This document shows positions 57,072-64,000 of a DNA stretch of 64,000 bases, one piece after another. The position numbers were made by a program, and so were the translations under genes. The stretch comes from Phoenix dactylifera (taxonomy: Eukaryota; Streptophyta; Magnoliopsida; Arecales; Arecaceae): NCBI RefSeq assembly GCF_009389715.1, contig NW_024067692.1:744001-808000 (forward strand). The letters are read 5' to 3'. The notes under the pieces were generated by a model. The model made no database searches and had not been told where the DNA came from. It worked only from the letters and a program-made list of their open reading frames with translations. Each line of letters begins with the position of its first letter. Position 1 is the stretch's first letter.

Positions 57072-59928
57072 TCAAATACAGTAAACAACAGCCAAATGAA
57101 GAACTATACTTGGCTGATAATTAGCATCAGTTCTGTCATTTAAAGCAAGTAATTTCTGCAAGAACAAGAATTCTGTCAGAAAAGATAAACCTTGGAAGCA
57201 ACTTTTATCAGCTAAAAGAATCTAGACAGAATGCAGTACAGTTAAAAGAATATGAAACCTTGAGATTCTCATAACATGTTTCCAGGTCATCATTCACCAA
57301 GATATGATCAAAGAGACCCACAGATTTTCCTTCATCAAGTTCCGCCCTTGCATTTCTAAGTCTTTTTTGGATCTGTTCCTCAGTCTCAGTTCCCCTACAT
57401 ACAACAGAATCAGTGCATTCAGAAATACTCAGGTGGTTCAAAGGAAAGAGCAGTAAGAAAATAGAAGAAGCAAATAATCCATAATGAATATCGAGCATAT
57501 AAATACCTTGCACGAAGACGCTTCTCAAGCTCCTCAAATGATGGTGGGCAGATGAAGATAAATGATGCATCAAGGGAACCAGCCCTGACAGTTCTAGCAC
57601 CTTGAACATCGATATCAAGAATACATCTCTACAATTGGAGGGGAATTATACATGTAAGCTATTAAGTTAGAGATACTAAAGTGGCACACTAGCACCCATC
57701 TTCATGTTTGTGATCAATAGAAGCAGATCATTTAAATTTACCTTTCCAGCATCTGTAACTGCTTCAACTGCTTCGATACTCGTTCCATAAAGATTTCCAT
57801 GAACTAATGCTGATTCAAGGAATTTTGCCTCTCTTATCTCTTTCTCCATGATGCTTCGTTCAGTGAAGTGGTAGTGAACTCCATTTATCTCCTTCTCTCT
57901 TGGGGCTCGGGTTGTGTGACTCACAGAAAATCCAAAAGTTGTTGGGAATTCTTTCATAAGTTTTGCTATTAGTGTGCCTTTACCTACTCCAGAGGGTCCA
58001 CTGATGACTACAGGCTTTGGGCCATCACCTACAACCCCCTTGGTCCAAGCAACCACATCAGTGCCAAGTAACTTCGCTTGTTCTCTTACATATGGGGTGT
58101 CCACCTAGCATATAATCCATATAGAGGTTCTTAAAAATAAAAAAGACAGCAATACCCAAAACTCAATAAAACATTTCCTAAGATCATTGCTATATTCTAA
58201 TTGTTGGAATAGTAGCTTATCAGCTAGCACTTGCCACTAGCCTCCTCTGCAAGTAAATTAATGCAGGACGTTTTTGAATTTTAAACTCAATGAACTCAAC
58301 AATAATATCGTTCGATAGTGGCATTGCTGTGTGGTACCAAGAGGCATTTAAAAAGGCTGGTCCCGCATATGCTCTACAGTCAAGATACATAATACATGCC
58401 ATTTGTGCCATAAAATTGGTAACTATAGAACCAATCCTTCCACGCCCTCTATTTGTCATGCTCATCGGTTGCTCTCAGGCTGTCAACAAAGTGGTTTTGG
58501 TCTTTTGGAGCAATTTTTTGGAAATATCAGACAATATAATGTTCAGTATTACACCATTAAAGAAGTGATCGGCAGTGAGGCACTCAAGAATTCCATTACG
58601 TATTAGATTGACTACTGGAAAGCCAATTAAAACCTCCGGCACCCATGGAATATCCATGTATTAATTGAAACGTTTGGAATAATTGCTATAACCAGTGTTT
58701 TAAAAGGCTACAAGAGGAGGCAAAACAGTTCAATCATAAAAATGCAAGGTGAAAGTCTCGAAGCAGTTCAAAGCACAAGCCTCGGGTATAAGCCTCAAAA
58801 AAATAGGCATATCATTCATGGGTTGCTTCCGACCATTGCTTACCCTCCATTAAGGATCAAATAGCTTAAGGTGTCAAGCATAGGGTAGCATGTTAATACT
58901 CCAGAGATAATAGAGTTAAGAAAATGAAGTAAGTGAGTTTACATCTTACCTGGGAGCATAATCATGACTATAATAATTACTGAAACTACAAATTAGATTT
59001 TATCTTTAATCCGAAAGAGATACTATACTAGGAAATAAAGAGTCACAGACCCCTTCCTTGCTTCGAAAATCATTACAAGAATATATTTAAATTTGTAAAT
59101 GTAAGTATTAGTCAATGATCCCAAGGCGGAAGCCTTGGCTTTCTTTTACTGCCTCGCCTCAAGGTGTAATCTTTTTAAGCCTCAAGGCTAGCATTTTTTA
59201 AACCATGGCTATAACATGATTCATAAGCATATCTAGTTGAAAAGCAGTTTTCGGTAGTCGAACCTCAAGAAACCAGAAACAGTCAGCTGCAGAACAATCC
59301 CCCTTGAGAATTAAAATCTGATCATTGTTCACAGGAATAGATGAGTGGCCTTTAGATGGCATTGGTTTCGAACCCAATATGGTAGGAATCAACCTGCCAG
59401 CTCAACCAAAAATTAGATATTTTAACTGTAGCCTCAGAAGAAGAACAGCAAGAGGTCGGGCATGGACCAAGGAGATACCATTTTCCTGTTGACTTGTCAA
59501 AAATTTTGACATCAATTGACAATCTTGCTCCATCACTGGACCCTCCAATCACATACTGAACATCATAGACATGAACAACTGTTAAGATCTCACAAAGCTG
59601 TACTGTTACGTGAATATAAAGTCAGAGAAAAGCAAAACAAAGTTGAGCTACTGTTGTGACTTACGATCTTGTCATTGACGATAACAGTCTGATAGCCTTT
59701 GGATTCTGAATCATATCCAGCAGGCAAAACTCCATCTGGAACATCGAATAGATTATCTGAATTCTCCTGCCCCTGATGAAAATTCAAATAGATCAGGCAC
59801 AAAAACCAACTAACCAGAAAACTTGACAGGCAGTTAACCAAGAACACTTCGTTTTAGAATTCAAAATTATTCTGCTTTCTTCACAAGGACAAATATACAC
59901 TACTGTTTCAAAATAACCATCTTACCAT
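57072..59928 (-). CDS. Guanylate kinase with N-terminal kelch-like region, eight coding exons
   Basis: Phosphorylates GMP to GDP with ATP. Coding exons on the minus strand: 59928-59926 (only the ATG; its exon starts at 59966), 59772-59665, 59555-59479, 59393-59264, 58104-57742, 57628-57507, 57394-57259, 57155-57072. All GT-AG, frames consistent, about 340 residues. Residues 2-106 ([47 protein letters not shown]) form one kelch-like unit known at the N-terminus of plant cytosolic-type guanylate kinases. The kinase domain has the P-loop GPSGVGKGT, the GMP-binding SHTTRAPR and [13 protein letters not shown], and the lid segment [16 protein letters not shown]. No plastid targeting peptide is seen. 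The last exon ([16 protein letters not shown]...) ends sooner than in longer relatives, so further 3' exons may exist. Confidence 0.9.
58685..59215. repeat. MITE-like insertion in the fourth guanylate kinase intron
   Basis: Near-inverted ends: TATAACCAGTGTTTTAAAA at 58687 and AGCATTTTTTAAACCATGGC at 59189. The interior contains AAGCCTCGGG and AAGGCGGAAGCCTTGG-like short repeats. Ends are imperfect and no target duplication was fixed. Confidence 0.4.
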
Positions 59929-60870
59929 GAAGAGGAGTTCCCTTGTCTCCAATTCAACTTTCTAACCTGAAAAACAAAACAAAGGATTCATATCAAGAGA
60001 CAATACCCATCAGATGTACAATTTGATTTCAGCAAAGGTTTCAACTTTAGACAATCTAGTGAATTTACAGAGAAATGAAAGCGAAAGTATGGAAAATCTG
60101 GATGCATAATTCTTGAAAGTAAACCTTTTCAAAGGAATTACTTTTTTACAAATGAAAATTTAGGCCATTAAATGAGGAGAAATATCACACCATTTAAAAT
60201 CTAAAATCAAGATTTTCCGCATACAATTCATGAAACTTCTTATTAATACAAACAAGAAGATGAAACTCATTGCTAGAATCCTATATAAAATACGAAATAC
60301 GCTGAGAAAGGCCTAACTATTACCTTATACCCAACGAAAACCAATGAATTAAAATGAATATAAACTTCATGCCAACACATACAGCACATGAGATCCAAAC
60401 TAAGAACCAAGTTAAACTCAGAGCCTTCTTCACAAAAACACAGTTTTAGATTTGAAACAGAACAATGAAATTTTTTTTATCAAAACTTCAACAACAAGTT
60501 ACATTAGAAACCAACATCACCTTAAAAAACAACCAAAACCCATCTACGTATTCACCAAAAAACGAAAACCCATAAAAGAAGAAGAAAGAACAATAGCAAT
60601 GGAACAAAAGAAGAAAGAAGCTAACAATAAACACCAAACTCACCAAAAAAAAGGGACAAGGAAAAGAGAAACTAACCCTTGATGTTGAGATTTATATATA
60701 TCTCCAAGCTAAAAATCAAAGAACAATGCGCCCAAAAAATCCCAAAAAATAGAAAAAAGGCGTTTCTGGGATTAGGGCCAGGGGCCTGGTCTTCAGGAAA
60801 TCGGCTAACAATAGCAGTGCTCCTCTCTTTCTCCTTCGATTTCCAAATCCTCTTCGCAATGCCCCTCTTT
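59929..60870 (-). promoter_or_regulatory. 5' untranslated region of the guanylate kinase gene, with a leader intron
   Basis: The start codon exon begins at 59966 after TTTTCAG. A likely leader exon lies about 60675-60870 on the minus strand, rich in GGAGAAAGAGAGG, with a possible donor at AAGGGTTAGT near 60680. Upstream the DNA is AT-rich. The first exon end is inferred. Confidence 0.45.
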
Positions 60871-61842
60871 TAGGAGCCAAAAGAAAAAAAAAACAAGAAT
60901 ATAAGTAGAAAAATTCAACAAAAGACCCAGAAGAAAAGGATTAATCGTGGTATGGACTATGGGGTTAATTACAAAAAAAAAATTAAAAAACCTGTTTTTT
61001 ATAGAGAGGAAGCGTCTCCTACTCTCCTCCAGCCTCCTTCTTACGATTCCCAACGGCCGTTGCACGGTTCCCACTCAGGTCGGTAACGGCTTCGGCTTCC
61101 AGCCAACCACTTATTCGCACAGGAGGTCCTACGAAGCTTCTGATTCGGCCGTGATCACCTTTTCTCCATCCTTTTGTCGCGTTTTGATGGTCAAGAAATA
61201 ATGATGGGCGTTCCTTGATTACGACTTTGACTTCAGTGGACTGTAGGCGAAGTTGAGGGGGAGGAAAACGAAATTATTAGGTCGACCAGATCCCGGTAGG
61301 GATCCTAAATAGATTTGTTGTATTCTAAAATAAAATTATTAGATAGATTTATTTCATCTTAAACCCATAGATCTAGTCCAAAGGACCAACCGTCATGTGT
61401 CTTGGTGTGAGTGGACCGTAATTGGTGTGAATTTGACCAACTTTAGACCGATTAAGGGTTGGGTTAACAGCAGTGGGTATCAATTTTAGCAAGTGACAAC
61501 TTTCAAGATAATGAGTTTGATAAATGTCTAAAGATGTGCAGACATAAAAATTGTTGCATTTGTCGCATTTAGAGCCTATAGCTGGGGATGAAATGGAATT
61601 AAACTCATTTACACTAGGACACTTGCAAGATTGGTAGAGCATATGCATGAGAGGTTCTGCTGTTTATTTACCGGGTGTTTAGATAGTTCTATATAGTATT
61701 TGAAAGTTGTTCTTTATTAGTTTATTTAGATGCCTGCACAACTTATTTATTAATTTTTTTTATACGTTCGAGAGGGTAAATCTATAAATGGTGCAAGTAA
61801 GAAAATTTTTTTGTTTGTTTCTATTTTTTTGATGGCAAATGA
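60871..61842. other. Intergenic DNA between divergent genes
   Basis: Separates the guanylate kinase gene (-) from the FAR1-like gene (+). No gene or clear element seen. Confidence 0.5.
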
Positions 61843-61869
61843 TAACCATCGCCCCGGGGGCGATGGTTA
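61843..61869. repeat. 27-bp perfect palindrome
   Basis: TAACCATCGCCCC, one central G, then its exact reverse complement. A strong GC hairpin in AT-rich DNA, directly left of a short tandem repeat. Confidence 0.9.
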
Positions 61870-61872
61870 AGA

Positions 61873-62003
61873 AATATTAATTGCTTCCAAAAGACAACTT
61901 CTTGAATATTAATTGCTTCCAAAAGGCAGCTTGTTTCCAGAATATTAATTGCTTCCAAAAGGCAGCTTGTTCCAAGGATATTAATTATTTCTAAAAAGCA
62001 GCT
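61873..62003 (+). repeat. 32-36-bp tandem repeat, four copies
   Basis: AATATTAATTGCTTCCAAAA recurs at 61873, 61905 and 61941, with a diverged copy at 61977; pitch 32, 36, 36 bp. Confidence 0.85.
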
Positions 62004-62057
62004 GGGAGAAAATGTAATAAAGGTGGTTGGAGATTAATTATTATCCCTTAACCTGGG

Positions 62058-62747
62058 ATGATTAGTGGGATTCAAATTATATTAAACATAGTTGCCCCGA
62101 TCCTTCTTTCCTTTCCTCCTCGTCGAACCCCGCCCGCCATCGTCTTCCTCCACTGCCGGCTATCTTTTTCGCTGGAAGCCGAGATCTCAGGTGACGCTCC
62201 CCCCGCCCCCCCCGCTCTATTTGTCTCTCACCTTCCATTACCACTCGTCTTCCGCACCCACACCCTTTCTTCCTCCTCCATTTCGTTCTCTCTCTGCCAT
62301 CCTTCGTTGTCTTTCCTAATCGATGGCGGCGCCGTGTACCATGGTGCTTGGTCGTCCTCCACCCACACATCCTTCTCCTCTCTCCCCTCTCCCTCCCCCT
62401 CTCTCTACCCCTATTTAGTCACCCATTTAGTCCCCAAGCTACTCTAGGGACAAAGTAGCTCATGTCTTTTTCATCTTTATTATTTGCTGCTTTGTTTTAA
62501 ATTTCAAATATATTGTTAGTATGGTCCAAACAAGCTGAGTGTATATGGATAACCACTTGTGAGTGCACTATAAATTTCTTTGTTTCACTCCAGCTCTTGA
62601 CTAGTTTTTTCTTGCTATGTTTTGTGGCTGTATGATCAATATCTATTATGACTCAACTTTAGTTGTTAGTTCAAAGCTATACATAGACTCAGCTTTTGTT
62701 TAAGACATGTTAACTTGTTTGTTTATCGATAGGGGATAGCTTTAGCC
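62058..62747 (+). promoter_or_regulatory. Leader exon and leader intron of the FAR1-like gene
   Basis: A pyrimidine-rich leader (about 62090-62190) ends at ATCTCAG with a GTGACGC donor near 62191. The next exon starts after TTATCGATAG at 62732, 15 bp before the ATG. A CT-rich intron lies between. The layout is inferred from splice-like signals. Confidence 0.45.
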
Positions 62748-63152
62748 ATGAATACATTTGATTTGAATGAAGTTCCAACAGAGTTGATTTTAGAGAATCC
62801 ATCCGAGAATCCAAATAAAGTGCAAAATTTGGATAATCAATATAAGATTCGGCCTCATTCGAGCACCTTTGAGCCATTTGTTGGTCAAACTTTTCTTAGT
62901 CAAGAAGAAGCATTTGTTTTCTACAGAAATTATGCAATGTACCATGGTTTCTCAATTCGGTATGATCGTTCTGAGACTAAATATGGCAAAATTATGAAGC
63001 GTGACTTCTTTTGTCGAAGAGGTAGGAATCAACCATTGAAAGTCATTGATCCATCTAAGGAACAAAGAAATAGAACTTCTTGTAGATGTGATTGTAATGC
63101 CCATATGCGTATCAAATTACGGAAGTCTCATGAGATATTTCCGGATGAGTGG
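62748..63152 (+). pseudogene. FAR1-like protein, DNA-binding domain only, cut by an LTR insertion
   Basis: 135 codons from MNTFDLNEVPTEL. From about residue 40 the FAR1 (WRKY-GCM1) zinc-finger domain is clear: FVGQTFLSQEEAFVFYRNYA, GFSIRYDRSETK, RDFFCRRGR, TSCRCDCNAHMRIKL. At 63153 the sequence switches to an LTR (TGTTGCTGG) just before the expected final part of the domain with its HNH ligands. The open frame then adds ten foreign residues and stops at 63191. FAR1/FHY3-related proteins descend from Mutator-like transposases and act as transcription factors. Whether the rest lies beyond the retrotransposon, outside the window, cannot be seen. Confidence 0.8.
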
Positions 63153-63389
63153 TGTTGCTGGAAATTGGACCCGGGGGCAGCCGTCGGCTGAGAGGGTGGA
63201 GCTCCGGCGGGAACTGGCTGGTGGCGATCCGTCGGCAGGCGGAGTCCTCCGTAGGGCCTGCAAAAAAGCCGGTGGCCAGGGTTTCCGGCGCCGGCCTTCC
63301 GATGCCTAAGTCAGAGGGGCAAAGATATATGGAGAAAAATATGTCCAGAGTTTCAGTGTCCAGCCCCCATCAAGGTAGAGGGGTTCTCC

Positions 63390-63396
63390 TTTTATA
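63390..63396 (-). promoter_or_regulatory. TATA box of the right-edge LTR
   Basis: TATAAAA on the minus strand inside CTATAAAAGG. Fixes the likely direction of the element. Confidence 0.6.
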
Positions 63397-63591
63397 GAGG
63401 GGTGCTGGGTTACTTGTGATGCAACGGGACCAGGTTGCCGTACGACTGAGAACGTCGCATGAATTGGTGCACGATCATGTGAATTAATGCCTTGCCTAGG
63501 GGATGAGGTCGGAATCAGGAAGTTGTCACGGCTGACTGGACGCAGCCGAATTGATTTGCCGTGGAGGACTGGAGATCCGTAGACAGTAGGA

Positions 63592-63703
63592 GCCATGCAC
63601 ATTAATTGTTGAGTAAGCTGGAGGTCTGCAGAGACCATGCGCATTAATTGTTGAGTAAGCCGGAGATCTGCAGAGACCATGCGCATTAATTATTGAGTAA
63701 GCC
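63592..63703 (+). repeat. 42-bp tandem repeat, about 2.6 copies
   Basis: Unit beginning CATGCACATTAATTGTTGAG, with the GTAAGC(T/C)GGAG(G/A)TCTGCAGAGAC continuation, repeats at 42-bp pitch within the LTR upstream of its TATA box. Confidence 0.85.
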
Positions 63704-63837
63704 GCTCAAGGCATGGTCCTAAATCGGGCCGTAGGAGGATGTGACCGCAGCGGGCAGTCGGCGAGGTCCGGCTTCCGGGATCGGATGCCTTCCGAGATTG
63801 GGCGCTGTCTAGGTCGGACGTTTCGAGGTCGAGGGCT

Positions 63838-63966
63838 CCTATGTTGGACGCCTGGTCGGGCGCCAGGTCGGTCGTCCAAGGTCGGACGCCAGGTCGGTCG
63901 TCCGAGGTCGGGCGCCAGGTCGGTCGTCCGAGGTCGGGCGCCAGGTCGGTCATCCGAGGTCGGGTG
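63838..63966 (+). repeat. 26-bp tandem repeat, about 4-5 copies
   Basis: GGTCGGGCGCCAGGTCGGTC-type units at about 26-bp pitch, with small changes (GGACGC, GTCATC). Part of the upstream region of the right-edge LTR. Confidence 0.85.
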
Positions 63967-64000
63967 CTTCCAATCATGTGCTTTGGGGGAACTTGTATTT

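Larger units (their letters stand above)
63153..64000 (-). mobile_element. LTR of a minus-strand retrotransposon, continues past the window
   Basis: Begins TGTTGCTGG on the plus strand (CCAGCAACA end on the minus strand). The five bases before it are AGTGG, the expected target duplication. The minus strand has a strong TATA box CTATAAAAGG at 63398-63389, so transcription runs left and about 240 bp of R/U5 lie before the end. To its right are tandem repeats, as in an LTR upstream region. Interior domains are not visible, so the family is open; the GC-rich style suggests Ty3/gypsy. Confidence 0.65.

Noticed and set aside
58220..58568. ORFs inside the fourth guanylate kinase intron
   Set aside because: No recognisable motif; overlapping on both strands; could be a decayed element fragment but nothing supports it.
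62058..62447. ORF before the FAR1-like gene
   Set aside because: Pyrimidine-rich leader and intron sequence; no motif and open in several frames.

Overview
The window is nuclear DNA of a flowering plant. Genes are spliced with GT-AG introns, intergenic DNA is AT-rich, and transposable elements of several plant-specific kinds are nested in each other. Gene style and repeat types suggest a monocot, perhaps a palm. That is a guess from general resemblance; no search was run.

Layout. (1) 1-7876: the 3' part of a Ty3/gypsy element of the Tat lineage. It has pol with two RNase H domains and an integrase, a spacer with two related minisatellites, a spliced accessory ORF on the opposite strand, a polypurine tract, and a 676-bp 3' LTR ending TGTTAC...GTAACA. 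(2) 7877-22242: the right part of a CACTA (En/Spm) DNA transposon with a Transposase_24-type gene, subterminal hairpins and a CACTA terminus. (3) 9558-21399, inside that gene: a complete, young Ty1/copia element of Sirevirus type on the minus strand, flanked by a perfect CAGAG duplication. It encodes gag, pol and a third ORF after pol. Its LTRs, and the DNA just upstream of the third ORF, carry arrays of the 10-bp palindrome GAGTCGACTC at about 21-bp pitch. (4) 22243-27138: a probable solo LTR, a 439-bp TRIM, a LINE tail and microsatellites.

Host genes follow. (5) 27687-36301 (+) encodes an unrecognised protein of about 1165 residues in three exons. (6) 40762-46401 (-) is an apparently intact eight-exon ferredoxin-sulfite reductase gene for plastid sulfate assimilation. 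(7) 57072-59928 (-) is a guanylate kinase gene with an N-terminal kelch-like region. (8) 62748-63152 (+) is the start of a FAR1-like gene, cut by an LTR retrotransposon that runs off the right edge. Between them lie a MITE, a second CACTA terminus, a 5'-truncated L1-type LINE with a frameshift, a SINE-like copy, and a long inverted repeat at 37285-38075.

The most unusual material is in the retrotransposons. Two LTR elements and the CACTA element each carry a protein resembling a 'plant transposon protein' family of unknown function. The Sirevirus also shares a phased palindrome array between its LTRs and the region upstream of its extra gene. All splice sites, repeat counts and family assignments were read by eye.
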